Below are positions 33,954-44,348 of a DNA stretch of 64,000 bases, piece after piece. Positions within the stretch are counted from its first letter, which is position 1. Each line of letters starts with the position of its first letter. Location: positions 379,501 through 443,500 of the forward strand of contig NC_009513.1 of NCBI RefSeq assembly GCF_000016825.1, in the 5' to 3' direction. A program made the position numbers and the translations under genes. The notes beneath the pieces were generated by a model, which worked only from the letters and a program-made list of their open reading frames with translations, did no database searches and was not told the DNA's origin. The DNA is from Limosilactobacillus reuteri subsp. reuteri (GTDB lineage Bacteria; Bacillota; Bacilli; Lactobacillales; Lactobacillaceae).

Positions 33954-36317
33954 ATGGCCAATATTCTAAAAAAATGGATTGAAAGCGATCGTCGTGAATT
34001 ACGGCGAATTAACAAAATAGCAAATAAAGTCGAGAGTTATGCTAAACAAATGTCTGAACTAACTGATGAACAGCTTCAGGCAAAAACTGATGAATTTCGG
34101 GAACGTTATAAAAAAGGTGAATCCTTGGATCATATGTTGCCAGAAGCATTCGCAGTTTCTCGTGAAGGTGCTAAGCGGGTCTTAGGACTATATCCATTCC
34201 ATGTCCAGATCATGGGGGGGATTGTTCTCCACGAAGGTAATATTGCAGAAATGCGGACTGGTGAAGGTAAGACATTAACTGCCACAATGCCGGTTTACCT
34301 TAATGCGATCTCGGGAAAAGGTGTTCATGTTATTACTGTTAACGAATACTTGTCAAAGCGTGATGCTACCGAAATGGGACAGCTTTATAATTGGCTTGGA
34401 TGTTCTGTTGGTATTAACAACTCAGAGATGAGCCCTGATCAAAAACGAGAAGCATATAAAGCTGATATTATGTATTCCACTAATAGTGAAATTGGATTTG
34501 ATTACCTTCGTGATAACATGGCCGTTTACAAAGAAGACCAAGTCCAACGTGGGTTAAACTATGCTTTAGTTGATGAGGTGGATTCAATTTTAATTGATGA
34601 AGCGCGAACACCGTTAATCATTTCAGGACCAGGAACGGGAACTTCTAAGTTATACAAACAGACTGATCGGTTTGTTAAGCAGTTAAAGAAAGATGTTGAT
34701 TACAAGATTGATCTTGAATCAAAGACAGTTTCATTAACTGATGAAGGAATTAAAAAAGCTGAAAAATACTTCAACCTAAAGAACCTATATGATCCAGAAA
34801 ATACTGCGTTGACCCACCACTTGGATCAGGCTTTGCGTGCTAACTATATCATGCTTTTAGATAAGGATTATGTGGTTCAAGATGGTGAAGTATTAATTGT
34901 TGACTCCTTTACTGGACGTGTAATGGAAGGTCGGCGTTTCTCTGATGGCCTGCACCAAGCTATTGAAGCCAAAGAAGGCGTAGAAATTCAAGAAGAAAAC
35001 AAGACAATGGCTAACATTACATACCAGAACTTATTCCGGATGTATAACAAACTGGCGGGGATGACTGGTACTGCTAAAACTGAACAAGAAGAATTCCGTG
35101 AAATTTACAACATGGAAACTATTACTATCCCCACTAACCGTCCCGTTCAGCGGAAAGACGAGCCTGACTTGCTTTATCCAACATTACAAAGTAAGTTTGC
35201 AGCTGTTGTCGATCGGATTAAGAAACTTCATGCTAAAGGGCAACCAATTTTAGTTGGGACAGTTGCTGTTGAAACTTCTGAATACCTATCTCAACTTCTT
35301 GATAAAGAGAACATTCCGCATGTTGTTTTAAACGCTAAGAATCACGCTAAGGAAGCGGAAATTGTTAAAAATGCTGGTCAAAAAGGTGCAGTAACTATCG
35401 CTACCAACATGGCTGGGCGGGGGACAGATATTAAGTTAGGCCCTGGAGTACGTGAAATTGGTGGACTTGCGGTTATTGGTACTGAACGACATGAATCACG
35501 GCGGATTGATAATCAGCTTCGTGGACGTTCTGGACGGCAAGGTGATCCTGGTCTATCACAATTCTACCTATCGCTTGAAGATGATTTGATGAAGCGATTT
35601 GGTGGGGACCGGATCAAAGCCTTCTTAGAACGGATGAAGGTTAATGATGAAGATGCTGTCATTAAAAGTCGTTTCTTAACTCACCAGGTTGAATCAGCTC
35701 AAAAGCGGGTTGAAGGTAACAACTACGATTCACGGAAGAACGTTCTTCAATATGATGATGTTATGCGTGAACAACGTGAAATCATCTATAAAGAGCGGCA
35801 ACAAATTATCACTGAAGATAAGTCGCTGAAGTGGGTCCTTATGCCAATGTTTAGACGGACAATCCAGCGTGAAGTTGATCAACATACCCTTGGTGACAAG
35901 AAGGATTGGGATTTACAAGGAATTGTTGACTTTGCAGAAGAAGTCTTAATCAAGCCTGATACCATCACAGTTAAGGATCTAGAAGGTAAATCACCTCAAG
36001 AAATGGTGGATTACTTGATGACATTTGCCCAGGGAGTTTATAAGGAAAAGCAAAAACAACTTTATGATCCAGCACAAATGCTTGAATTTGAAAAGGTTGT
36101 TATTTTGCGGGTAGTTGACTCACACTGGACTGATCATATTGACATCATGGATCAATTCCGGCAGTCAGTTGGCTTACGTGGATATGGACAATTAAATCCA
36201 TTGGTTGAATATCAAACTGCTGGTTATCACATGTTTGAACAAATGATTGCTGATATTGAGTACGAAACTACTCGACTCTTCATGAAGTCAGAAATTCGGC
36301 AAAATGTAACACGTTAA
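33954..36317 (+). CDS. secA: protein translocase ATPase SecA
   Basis: Motor of Sec-dependent export through SecYEG. The 787-residue protein has Walker A in [17 protein letters not shown], Walker [22 protein letters not shown], and the helicase motif [13 protein letters not shown]. It ends shortly after the helical scaffold domain ([10 protein letters not shown]) and lacks the cysteine-rich zinc-binding tail that binds SecB, common in lactobacilli. GTAGGAAGG precedes ATG 33954. prfB follows after an 81-bp spacer with a hairpin. Confidence 0.97.
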   Translation: MANILKKWIESDRRELRRINKIANKVESYAKQMSELTDEQLQAKTDEFRERYKKGESLDHMLPEAFAVSREGAKRVLGLYPFHVQIMGGIVLHEGNIAEMRTGEGKTLTATMPVYLNAISGKGVHVITVNEYLSKRDATEMGQLYNWLGCSVGINNSEMSPDQKREAYKADIMYSTNSEIGFDYLRDNMAVYKEDQVQRGLNYALVDEVDSILIDEARTPLIISGPGTGTSKLYKQTDRFVKQLKKDVDYKIDLESKTVSLTDEGIKKAEKYFNLKNLYDPENTALTHHLDQALRANYIMLLDKDYVVQDGEVLIVDSFTGRVMEGRRFSDGLHQAIEAKEGVEIQEENKTMANITYQNLFRMYNKLAGMTGTAKTEQEEFREIYNMETITIPTNRPVQRKDEPDLLYPTLQSKFAAVVDRIKKLHAKGQPILVGTVAVETSEYLSQLLDKENIPHVVLNAKNHAKEAEIVKNAGQKGAVTIATNMAGRGTDIKLGPGVREIGGLAVIGTERHESRRIDNQLRGRSGRQGDPGLSQFYLSLEDDLMKRFGGDRIKAFLERMKVNDEDAVIKSRFLTHQVESAQKRVEGNNYDSRKNVLQYDDVMREQREIIYKERQQIITEDKSLKWVLMPMFRRTIQREVDQHTLGDKKDWDLQGIVDFAEEVLIKPDTITVKDLEGKSPQEMVDYLMTFAQGVYKEKQKQLYDPAQMLEFEKVVILRVVDSHWTDHIDIMDQFRQSVGLRGYGQLNPLVEYQTAGYHMFEQMIADIEYETTRLFMKSEIRQNVTR

Positions 36318-36335
36318 TTGTTAATTACTACTAGG

Positions 36336-36374
36336 TACGGCAGTAAGGTAACCCATGGCGGTACCGCTGCCGTA
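36336..36374 (+). promoter_or_regulatory. hairpin between secA and prfB
   Basis: TACGGCAG (36336-36343) pairs perfectly with CTGCCGTA (36367-36374), and inner GGTA and TACC can extend it. There is no good T run. It may modulate read-through from secA or stabilise the prfB mRNA. Confidence 0.5.
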
Positions 36375-36398
36375 TTGTTGTATAACGGAGGTTCGATT

Positions 36399-37515
36399 GT
36401 GGAATTAAATGAAGCAAAAAAACAAGTAGAATCAATGCAAAAAGAAGTTACGCACTTCGGGAGGTCTCTTTGACTTAGATGCACTAGATGAGCGCATTGC
36501 AGAAATTGAACAGGAAATGGCTCAACCAGACTTTTGGAATGATAATGAGCAGGCACAGAAGGTTATTGCGGAAAATAATATTTTAAAAGAGAAACGGGAT
36601 ACTTTTGTGAATTTACGTGATCAGATTGGCGATCTTGAAACGTCGCTTGAATTACTCGCGGTCGAACCGGACGATGATTTACAAAAAGAGTTCGAAGCAT
36701 CATTTACAAATACACAAAAGGCCTTAGAACAGTATCGGTTGACCCAACTTCTTGATGGGGAATACGACGCTAAAAATGCTATTTTAGAAATTCATCCCGG
36801 AGCGGGCGGCACTGAGGCCCAAGATTGGGGTGAAATGCTTCTGCGGATGTATGTTCGTTGGGGTGAACAGCATGGCTTCTCTGTTGAAACAGCAAGTTAT
36901 GAAGCCGGTGATGAAGCTGGTATCAAGAGTGTTACGCTGCTAATTAAAGGGCATAATGCGTTTGGTTACCTTCGCAGTGAAAAGGGAGTCCATCGGCTTG
37001 TTCGTATTTCCCCATTTGATGCGGCTGGTCGGCGTCATACATCATTTGCTTCGGTTGACGTAATGCCAGAGTTGGATGATAGTGTTGAGGTTGATATTGA
37101 TCCATCAGATTTACGAGTTGATACTTTCCGGTCTAGTGGTGCTGGTGGTCAGCATATTAATAAAACGGAATCTGCTGTTCGGATTACGCATATTCCAACC
37201 GGGATTGTAACCTCTTCTCAAGCTGAACGATCCCAACTCCAAAACCGAGTGACTGCAATGAATATGTTAAAATCAAAGTTATATGAACTGGAAGAAGAAA
37301 AGAAAGCGAAAAAACGGGCGGAAATTGAGGGTGAACAACTTGATATTGGTTGGGGTTCTCAAATTCGTTCATATGTTTTTCACCCATACACCCTAGTCAA
37401 GGATAATCGAACGGGTTATGAAACCCATAATGGGCAAGCTGTAATGGACGGGGACCTTGATCCATTTATTGATGCTTTCCTCCAGTGGAAACTTAGTCAA
37501 AAGAATCCTCAATAA
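36399..37515 (+). CDS. prfB: peptide chain release factor 2, with programmed +1 frameshift
   Basis: RF2 terminates translation at UGA and UAA. Translation begins at GTG 36399 (GGAGG at 36387-36391), reads 24 codons to CTT, and meets in-frame TGA at 36471-36473. The classic signal is present: a Shine-Dalgarno-like GGGAGG just upstream, then TCT CTT TGA C; a +1 slip on CTT resumes at GAC 36472. The full product is 371 residues, with SPF (anticodon-like motif, ISPFDAAGRRH) and GGQ (SGAGGQHINKT). Low RF2 favours the slip, giving autoregulation. Confidence 0.96.
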
Positions 37516-37544
37516 GTTATTTGGTTTGGAAGGAAGTGAGTAAA

Positions 37545-37880
37545 GTGCGCGAAAGTCAACATAAAAGATTAACTCGCTCAGGATCAGATCGAATGATAGC
37601 TGGTGTATTTGGCGGAATTGGCCAGTACTTTAAGATTCAGCCAAATATTTTACGGATTTTATATGTCTTACTGACTATTTTTACCGGTTTTGTTCCAGGT
37701 ATTATTATCTATATTATTTTGATAATAATAATGCCTGCTGATCCACAAAATCCCGATTTACTAGGATTTTTAAAGTCCTTCAGTGAATCACAAAAAACAT
37801 CTCAACAGCCTCACCAACGTTCTCGGCGGACTTTAACGAATGTCGAGGAAAAAGACATTAAAAGAAATGGAAGATCATGA
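37545..37880 (+). CDS. PspC-domain membrane protein (YvlC-like)
   Basis: A 111-residue protein whose N-terminal 60 residues form a PspC domain: KRLTRSGSDRMIAGVFGGIG, then a hydrophobic helix ending in IMPADP. The C-terminal tail is polar. PspC proteins act in envelope-stress responses. Start GTG 37545 is preferred because GGAAGGAAGTGAG lies just upstream. It overlaps the next membrane protein gene by 4 bp and heads a cluster ordered like B. subtilis yvlC-yvlD-hprK-lgt. Confidence 0.8.
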   Translation: MRESQHKRLTRSGSDRMIAGVFGGIGQYFKIQPNILRILYVLLTIFTGFVPGIIIYIILIIIMPADPQNPDLLGFLKSFSESQKTSQQPHQRSRRTLTNVEEKDIKRNGRS

Positions 37881-38236
37881 TGGAATTTTGGAAACGAGTA
37901 TTGATTGATACAATCCTTTTTATTGCCCTTGCTGGTTTATTTGCCGGAACAGGGATGTTTTATATCACAAGTGCTTGGATTGCACCATTGGCAAGCTTTG
38001 TGTTAGCAATTTTGAACGTTGCTATTAAGCCAATTTTAGTAATTTTATCGTTGCCGATTAATATTTTGACCCTGGGCCTTTTTAGTGTTGTAATTAATGG
38101 AATTATGCTACAACTAACATCGATGCTTGTCGGGTCGGCAAACTTTCATTTTTCGTCATTTGGTTCTGCAATGTTGATTGCGATTATTATGGCAATTTTC
38201 AATGCAGTTATCACAAGTCACGAGGATAGATTGTAA
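37877..38236 (+). CDS. YvlD-like small membrane protein (phage-holin 4 superfamily)
   Basis: A 119-residue protein with four hydrophobic segments, including the conserved AILNVAIKPILVILSLPINILTLGLF region split across two helices. The family name derives from similarity to phage holins, but chromosomal YvlD-type members are envelope proteins of unclear function. It is coupled to the PspC gene by ATGA overlap and precedes hprK by 14 bp, so it probably shares their transcript. Confidence 0.8.
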   Translation: MMEFWKRVLIDTILFIALAGLFAGTGMFYITSAWIAPLASFVLAILNVAIKPILVILSLPINILTLGLFSVVINGIMLQLTSMLVGSANFHFSSFGSAMLIAIIMAIFNAVITSHEDRL

Positions 38237-38250
38237 AGGAGTGGAGAAAA

Positions 38251-39213
38251 ATGCCAAACAATGTAACGGTGCAAGAATTAGTTGATAAGGTCCGGTTAAA
38301 AGTCTTGCAAGGAGAAGATTACCTCCAACGTAAGATAACAACCAGTGATATTTCACGGCCGGCTCTTGAATTCGCGGGGTATTTCAAGCATTATCCAGCA
38401 GCACGGATTCAATTGTTAGGAATCACGGAAACCTCATTTGCTAAAGACTTAACTCATGAGCAACGTGAGGAGTACATGACAAAAATGTGTATGCCACAAA
38501 CGCCATGTTTTGTTATCTCAACTAATCTGCCAATTCCTAAGGAGCTAAAGAAGGCGGCGGAAGATGCAAAAATTCCAATCTTAGGAACGCATTTAACCTC
38601 TTCTCAAATATTAAGTAACATGACTTCTTACTTGCTTGAACGTTTGGCACCACGAAAGTCTCTCCACGGTGTATTAGTTGATATCAGTGGGGTTGGAGTG
38701 CTCATTACTGGTGATTCGGGAGTGGGTAAGAGTGAGACCGCGTTGGAACTTGTGCGTCGTGGACACCGACTGATTGCTGATGATCGGGTAGAAGTTTACG
38801 CCCGTGACGAACAGACTTTGGTAGGGACTGCTCCGCAAATTTTAAAACACTTAATGGAAATTCGTGGAATTGGAATTATTGATGTCTCTACGCTCTATGG
38901 AACAGGGGCAATTATGCCTTCTGATCAAATTAGTTTAATTGTTCACCTTGAAACGTGGACTCCGGATGTACAATTTGATCGTCTTGGTGACCGTGGAGAT
39001 ACTCAAACAATTCAAGGTGTCATTGTGCCTAAAGTCTCTGTGCCGGTAAAAACTGGTCGTAATTTAGCAATTATTATTGAATCAGCTGCAATGAATTATC
39101 GGGCTGAGACAATGGGCTATGATGCGACTGAAACATTTGATCGAAACCTTAACCAGTTGATTAAGCAGAATTCGGAACGTGATAGTAAGAATAATAAGGG
39201 GTCGGCAAACTAG
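38251..39213 (+). CDS. hprK: HPr kinase/phosphorylase
   Basis: Phosphorylates Ser46 of HPr on ATP in response to glycolytic intermediates, and dephosphorylates it, thereby controlling CcpA-dependent carbon repression. The 320-residue protein has Walker A ITGDSGVGKSETAL in the C-terminal catalytic domain, catalytic Asp in LIADDRVE, and the family signature LMEIRGIGIIDV. AAAGGAGTGGAG precedes ATG 38251. Its stop abuts the lgt start. Confidence 0.96.
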   Translation: MPNNVTVQELVDKVRLKVLQGEDYLQRKITTSDISRPALEFAGYFKHYPAARIQLLGITETSFAKDLTHEQREEYMTKMCMPQTPCFVISTNLPIPKELKKAAEDAKIPILGTHLTSSQILSNMTSYLLERLAPRKSLHGVLVDISGVGVLITGDSGVGKSETALELVRRGHRLIADDRVEVYARDEQTLVGTAPQILKHLMEIRGIGIIDVSTLYGTGAIMPSDQISLIVHLETWTPDVQFDRLGDRGDTQTIQGVIVPKVSVPVKTGRNLAIIIESAAMNYRAETMGYDATETFDRNLNQLIKQNSERDSKNNKGSAN

Positions 39214-40041
39214 ATGATTAATCAAGGAATAAAAGCCGCTTTAAACCCAATCGCTTTCCAAGGTGGTCCGTTTACTATCCACTGGTATGGCGTCATTATT
39301 GCTAGCGGGGTAGTTTTGGCTCTTTTGTTAGCCGTTCGTGAAGGAAAGCGAGAGGGGATTCCTGAAGATGATTTTTATGATTATCTTCTATGGGCGCTTC
39401 CGATTGCGATAATTTGCGCACGGATTTACTATGTCGTATTTCAGTGGAGCTACTACTCCCAGCATCCAAGTGAGATTATTGCTATCTGGGATGGTGGAAT
39501 TGCGATATATGGAGCGATTTTAGGAGGCTTTATTGTTTTACTTGTCTTTTGCCATTACCGCCATTTATCTAGCTGGCTGATGATGGACATCATTGCCCCA
39601 ACCCTTATTATGGCTCAAGGAATTGGCCGGTGGGGTAACTTTATGAATCAAGAGGCATTTGGTGATATTACGACACGGGCGCATTTAATGGCTCAGCATA
39701 TTCCAAATTGGATAATAAACCAAATGTATATCGGTGGTCACTATCGAATTCCAACGTTCTTATACGAGTCATTATGGGATTTAACCGGTTTTGCATTATT
39801 AATGTTACTTCGCCATCGCAAACATCTATTTCGTCGCGGTGAAATTTTCTTAACTTATGTAATGTGGTATGCGTTTGGCCGCTTCTTTATTGAAGGAATG
39901 CGGACCGATAGTTTAATGCTTGGAAGTATTCGCATTTCACAATTACTTTCGATAGTGTTTTTTGTCAGTGCATTAATAATACTAATAATTCGACGTCATA
40001 AAAATATTCCGTGGTATTATAACGGAATAAACAAAAATTAA
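39214..40041 (+). CDS. lgt: prolipoprotein diacylglyceryl transferase
   Basis: Integral membrane enzyme that attaches diacylglycerol to the lipobox cysteine of prelipoproteins. The 275-residue protein has about seven membrane segments and the Lgt signature GRWGNFMNQEAFG, with HWYG near the N-terminus and RFFIEGMRTDS towards the end. It begins immediately after the hprK stop. Confidence 0.95.
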   Translation: MINQGIKAALNPIAFQGGPFTIHWYGVIIASGVVLALLLAVREGKREGIPEDDFYDYLLWALPIAIICARIYYVVFQWSYYSQHPSEIIAIWDGGIAIYGAILGGFIVLLVFCHYRHLSSWLMMDIIAPTLIMAQGIGRWGNFMNQEAFGDITTRAHLMAQHIPNWIINQMYIGGHYRIPTFLYESLWDLTGFALLMLLRHRKHLFRRGEIFLTYVMWYAFGRFFIEGMRTDSLMLGSIRISQLLSIVFFVSALIILIIRRHKNIPWYYNGINKN

Positions 40042-40066
40042 TTGAATTAGAGAAGGAGAAAAAATT

Positions 40067-41083
40067 ATGGCAGAAAAAATTGCTGTTTTAGGTGCTGGTT
40101 CGTGGGGCAGTGTTTTAGCAAACATGCTTACAGAAAATGGCCACGATGTAACATTATGGTCTCGTAATGAGGAACAAGTTAAGCAATTAAATACTGAACA
40201 TACAAATCCTCGCTATATGAAAGATTTTGTTTATTCTACTAACTTAACAGCAACAACGGACATGAAAAAAGCTGTTAAGGGTGCCAGTGTGGTCCTGATT
40301 GTAATTCCAACAAAGGGTCTTCGTGAAGTTGCTAAGCAATTAAATGCAATTTTGACTGAATTACATCAAAAACCGCTAGTTATTCACGCAACGAAAGGCT
40401 TAGAACAAAATACTTATAAGCGGCCATCGGAAATGCTTAGCGAAGATATTTCTCCTGAAAACCGTCAGGCAATTGTTGTTTTATCAGGTCCGAGTCATGC
40501 TGAAGATGTGGCGATTAAAGATATGACAGCTGTAACCGCAGCTTGTGAGGACCTGGCCAGTGCTAAAAAGGCGCAGAAGTTATTTAGTAATTCTTATTTC
40601 CGTGTGTACACTAATGACGATGTAATTGGTGCCGAATTTGGCGCAGCCTTAAAGAACATTATTGCAATTGGTGCTGGAGCTATTCAGGGACTTGGTTATC
40701 ATGATAATGCTCGGGCAGCGTTAATTACTCGTGGACTTGCAGAAATTCGCCGATTGGGAGTTGCTTTTGGTGCCAACCCGATGACTTTTATTGGTCTTTC
40801 TGGGGTTGGTGACCTTGTTGTTACTGCTACCAGTAAAAATTCTCGAAATTGGCGTGCTGGCTATCAATTGGGGCAAGGAAAAAAGCTTCAAGATGTAATT
40901 GATAATATGGGAATGGTTATCGAAGGTGTCTATACTACCAAAGCCGCTTATGAATTAAGTCGTAAACGACAAGTACAGATGCCAATTACCGAAGCTCTTT
41001 ACCGTGTTTTGTATGAAGGCGAAGATATTAAAACTGCAATTTCTCAATTAATGGACCGAGATCTTACTTCAGAAAACGAATAA
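40067..41083 (+). CDS. gpsA: glycerol-3-phosphate dehydrogenase [NAD(P)+]
   Basis: Makes sn-glycerol-3-phosphate from dihydroxyacetone phosphate for phospholipids. The 338-residue protein has VLGAGSWGSVLANML at the N-terminus, HATKGLE, SGPSHAEDV, and AALKNIIAIGAG with the catalytic Lys, then GLSGVGDLVVTATSKNSRN. AGAAGGAGAA precedes ATG 40067. It follows lgt, the lipid-using enzyme, by 25 bp. Confidence 0.95.
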   Translation: MAEKIAVLGAGSWGSVLANMLTENGHDVTLWSRNEEQVKQLNTEHTNPRYMKDFVYSTNLTATTDMKKAVKGASVVLIVIPTKGLREVAKQLNAILTELHQKPLVIHATKGLEQNTYKRPSEMLSEDISPENRQAIVVLSGPSHAEDVAIKDMTAVTAACEDLASAKKAQKLFSNSYFRVYTNDDVIGAEFGAALKNIIAIGAGAIQGLGYHDNARAALITRGLAEIRRLGVAFGANPMTFIGLSGVGDLVVTATSKNSRNWRAGYQLGQGKKLQDVIDNMGMVIEGVYTTKAAYELSRKRQVQMPITEALYRVLYEGEDIKTAISQLMDRDLTSENE

Positions 41084-41147
41084 ATATGGTAAAATGCTAG
41101 AGGATGGATATTGAGAGAAATTGAAACATGGAAAGGGTTTTATAAGT

Positions 41148-42062
41148 ATGAAACGTGTTAGAAAAGCCATTATTCCTGCTGCCGGTTTAGGAACTCGTTT
41201 TCTTCCTGCAACAAAGGCATTGGCAAAGGAAATGTTACCAATTGTTGATAAGCCAACAATTCAATTTATTGTTGAAGAAGCGCGCAAATCAGGAATTGAA
41301 GATATTGTTGTTGTTGATGGAAAGAATAAGCGGTCGATTGAAGACCATTTTGACTCTAATCCAGAGTTGGAAGATAATCTTCGTTCAAAACACAAGGATG
41401 AGATGTTAAAGATGGTTGAAGAAACAACCGATGTTAATATTTACTTCATTCGTCAATCTCATCCTCGTGGTTTAGGGGACGCTGTTTTAACTGCTCGTGA
41501 TTTTATCGGGGATGAACCATTTGTTGTTATGCTTGGGGATGACCTTAATAACATTAACAACAAGAATGAAGCTTTAACAAAGCAATTGATTGAAAGTTAT
41601 AACCAAACTGGCGCATCTACTCTTGCTGTTATGCGGGTTCCACATGAAGATACTGCAAAGTATGGTGTAATTAATCCTAGCAAGGAAGTTACGCCAGGTC
41701 TCTATAACGTAACTAGCTTCGTTGAAAAGCCAGCTCCTAAAGATGCCCCAAGTGATTTAGCAATTATTGGTCGGTATGTCTTTACTCCAGAAATCTTTGA
41801 CGTATTGGCAAAGACTAAGCCAGGTAAGGGCGGCGAAATTCAATTAACTGATGCAATTGATACTCTGAACCAAACTCAACGGGTATTCGCTCGTGAATAC
41901 AAGGGTGACCGTTACGATGTTGGTAATAAGTTTGGCTGGGTTAAGACAAACATTGAATATGGTTTGGAACACCCACAAGTTAAAGAAGAATTGCGTGAAT
42001 ACATTAAGGAATTAGGCGCAAAACTTGCTGCTGAAGATAAGCAAAATAATTCTAAGAAGTAA
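41148..42062 (+). CDS. galU: UTP-glucose-1-phosphate uridylyltransferase
   Basis: Makes UDP-glucose for glycolipids, exopolysaccharide and the Leloir pathway, feeding the GalE product pool. The 304-residue nucleotidyltransferase begins [20 protein letters not shown], with [10 protein letters not shown] next and [20 protein letters not shown] later. GGAAAGGG (41130-41137) supports ATG 41148; the upstream in-frame codons cover that site. An extended -10 (TGGTAAAAT) near 41087-41095 may start its own transcript. It ends at a strong terminator. Confidence 0.95.
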   Translation: MKRVRKAIIPAAGLGTRFLPATKALAKEMLPIVDKPTIQFIVEEARKSGIEDIVVVDGKNKRSIEDHFDSNPELEDNLRSKHKDEMLKMVEETTDVNIYFIRQSHPRGLGDAVLTARDFIGDEPFVVMLGDDLNNINNKNEALTKQLIESYNQTGASTLAVMRVPHEDTAKYGVINPSKEVTPGLYNVTSFVEKPAPKDAPSDLAIIGRYVFTPEIFDVLAKTKPGKGGEIQLTDAIDTLNQTQRVFAREYKGDRYDVGNKFGWVKTNIEYGLEHPQVKEELREYIKELGAKLAAEDKQNNSKK

Positions 42063-42088
42063 GACTAGCATTAGCCTTTTAACAAAAT

Positions 42089-42132
42089 TAAACCTTCAAG
42101 ATTCGTTATAGGGATCTTGAAGGTTTATTTTT
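42089..42132. terminator. terminator between galU and lutC
   Basis: A 14-bp perfect stem (42089-42102 with 42114-42127) followed by a T run on the + side. It lies between convergent genes and may also serve lutABC. Confidence 0.85.
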
Positions 42133-42133
42133 T

Positions 42134-42868
42134 TTACATATCTTCAACAACGACATATTCCATATCAAGTGGACCGTGAACACCAACGATTAGTACCATT
42201 TCAATATCACCAGAATTAGATGGGCCGGTAATAAAGTTGATGTTTGATGTTTGTAAACTACCATCCTGAATTGCTTTTTGATAATAATCCATTGCTTGCC
42301 GTGAACGTGGTAAAATTTTGCTTTTTGGCACAATAGCTAGGTAATGGGTTGGAAGAAAATGGAACATCCGTCCTTGTTGTGGGTAGGTTGCAACGGTTAC
42401 GGTCCCTGACTCGGCTAATAGAAAGTCCGCAAAGCCAATTGCCCCATCACTGTTATTTGCATTTACAATGTTTTGCCGCCCAAATTCAGGCTCCCAATAG
42501 TAAATAGGATCTACTCGCAAATTATCCTGCCATTTCCCCAATGAATAATCTTGCCACTTCTCTTCATCAAAGGAGGGAAGCATTAAACTTTTAATCTCTT
42601 TTTCTTGGATAAAATCATTGAGAGTGTGGCCAAGATCGGCTGATTTAACAACATGGAAATCAACATGAACTTCTTCGCTATTTTTGCGTGCGAGTTCAAG
42701 AAGTTCATCTTGACTTTTTCCAGCAAGGGTAGTTTCTGGAAGATCATTAACGGGGACAAATGGATCTTCACCAAGCGTATGGCGAGGACGGTTGGCAGCC
42801 TTTGCAATTCGATTTAAGAAGTCTTCTTGATTTTTAGCAGTGTCTGCTTCTTGTAAGTAATCAGTCAT
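42134..42868 (-). CDS. lutC: lactate utilization protein C (LUD domain)
   Basis: Third component of the LutABC L-lactate oxidase complex. The 244-residue protein is a LUD-domain (DUF162) protein: FLLAESGTVTVATYPQQGR and FITGPSNSGDIEMVLIVGVHGP are typical. ATG 42868 (MTDYLQEA) follows GAGGAGGAG located inside the end of lutB, overlapping it by 8 bp; a much longer in-frame upstream extension is just the lutB region. Confidence 0.92.
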   Translation of the reverse strand: MTDYLQEADTAKNQEDFLNRIAKAANRPRHTLGEDPFVPVNDLPETTLAGKSQDELLELARKNSEEVHVDFHVVKSADLGHTLNDFIQEKEIKSLMLPSFDEEKWQDYSLGKWQDNLRVDPIYYWEPEFGRQNIVNANNSDGAIGFADFLLAESGTVTVATYPQQGRMFHFLPTHYLAIVPKSKILPRSRQAMDYYQKAIQDGSLQTSNINFITGPSNSGDIEMVLIVGVHGPLDMEYVVVEDM

Positions 42869-44348
42869 TTTTCTGCTCCTCCTCTTCTTCGTAATGACGA
42901 TACCAATGCCGGAAGTTTTGATGATACTTCGGCGGAACAGCGAGATCACGAACGTCTACCCAGCCATGAGCTAGTTTAGGAGCAATTGCGGGAAGGTGGT
43001 TAATTTTACCATCTGGATAAAGGTTCTTAATGTCTTCAGGAGTTGTTTTCTTGCCAAATGGCTCAAGAGCAATATGAGCAAATCGCATTGCATCATTAAA
43101 AAGCGTAGGGGAGCTGGTACCTTTACCAACTGCCTTCAAAAGAGCATTTGAAGGACTGTGATCTAAATGAAGCTCATCAATTTCTACATAACGGTGATGA
43201 CGGATTAACTCATGAAGAGGAATTTTAACAGGACAAGTTTCCGTGCAAGCAGCACATAAACTACATGCATATGGCAATTCCTTGAATTCTTGATAACCGC
43301 CTAAAATCGGTGAAAGAACTTCACCCATTGGTCCAGGATAAATCGATCCATAGCCCTTTCCACCGACTTGTCGGTAAACGGGGCAAACGTTTAAGCAAGA
43401 ACCACAACGAATACATTGCAGCATTGGTTCAAAATCAGAATTCAGCATCTTGGAACGACCATTATCAACAATGACAACATAGAAGTCGTCTGGTCCATCG
43501 GCTTCATCTGCTTCCTTACCTTTCGAAAAAGTACAGTAACTAGTTAGTTTTTGACCAACTGCACTTCGACATAAAACATTGTCGAGGACTTCTGCTTCTT
43601 TTAAGCTTGGTACAATTCGTTCCATCCCCATGACTACAACCTGGGTTTTAGGAATTGCCATACTTATATCAGCATTTCCTTCGTTTGTGACCAAGTTAAT
43701 CATCCCGTTATCAGCAATCGCAAAATTACAGCCAGTAATGCCAAAATCAGCTTGCATAAAGTAATTGCGGAGATAGTGGCGGACAAATCTTGCCATGTGT
43801 TCAGGGTCGTTATCACCATCATAACCGAGTTTTTCAAAAACTTTTTGAATTTGGTTGCGGTTTTTATGCAATGTAGGGAAAACAATATGAGTTGGTTCAT
43901 CCCAGTTATCTTCCTGTAAAATAAACTCGGCTAAATCGGTTTCCATTAATGAAAGGCCAGGGATAGTCAATAGTTCTTTATCAAGGCCAATTTCTGTAGT
44001 GACCATTGACTTTGATTTAACAACGTGATGAGCTTGCTTTTTGATTGCTAATTGTTTAATAAAGGCACTTGCTTCGTCACCATCCTTGGCAAAGAAAACA
44101 TGACCACCATTTTTTTGAACGTTGTCACTGAATTCTTCCAAGTAATCCGGAAGGTGCTTAATAACATGTTGACGAATTTCGGCAGAGAGATCACGCCAAC
44201 CTTCCCAATGACCTAACTGGCGGCGCGCTTCTGTTCGTTTTTGGAATTGAGCGTCTTGTGCTTTAGCAACCGATGCCCGCATAAATTTATCGGCTTCCGC
44301 GTCCTTGATTCGTTCCGTAAAAGGCTTATCGCTTGTGGCTATTCCCAT
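42861..44348 (-). CDS. lutB: lactate utilization iron-sulfur protein B
   Basis: A 495-residue iron-sulfur protein: an N-terminal LUD domain (SMVTTEIGLDKELL, GITGCNFAIADNGMINLVTN), then two 4Fe-4S motifs, CIRCGSCLNVCPVYRQ and CSLCAACTETCPVKIP. With LutA and LutC it oxidises L-lactate to pyruvate at the membrane. It starts one base after the lutA stop region, and a GGGTGTTTTAG lies before the ATG. It probably passes electrons to quinone or other carriers. Confidence 0.93.
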   Translation of the reverse strand: MGIATSDKPFTERIKDAEADKFMRASVAKAQDAQFQKRTEARRQLGHWEGWRDLSAEIRQHVIKHLPDYLEEFSDNVQKNGGHVFFAKDGDEASAFIKQLAIKKQAHHVVKSKSMVTTEIGLDKELLTIPGLSLMETDLAEFILQEDNWDEPTHIVFPTLHKNRNQIQKVFEKLGYDGDNDPEHMARFVRHYLRNYFMQADFGITGCNFAIADNGMINLVTNEGNADISMAIPKTQVVVMGMERIVPSLKEAEVLDNVLCRSAVGQKLTSYCTFSKGKEADEADGPDDFYVVIVDNGRSKMLNSDFEPMLQCIRCGSCLNVCPVYRQVGGKGYGSIYPGPMGEVLSPILGGYQEFKELPYACSLCAACTETCPVKIPLHELIRHHRYVEIDELHLDHSPSNALLKAVGKGTSSPTLFNDAMRFAHIALEPFGKKTTPEDIKNLYPDGKINHLPAIAPKLAHGWVDVRDLAVPPKYHQNFRHWYRHYEEEEEQKND

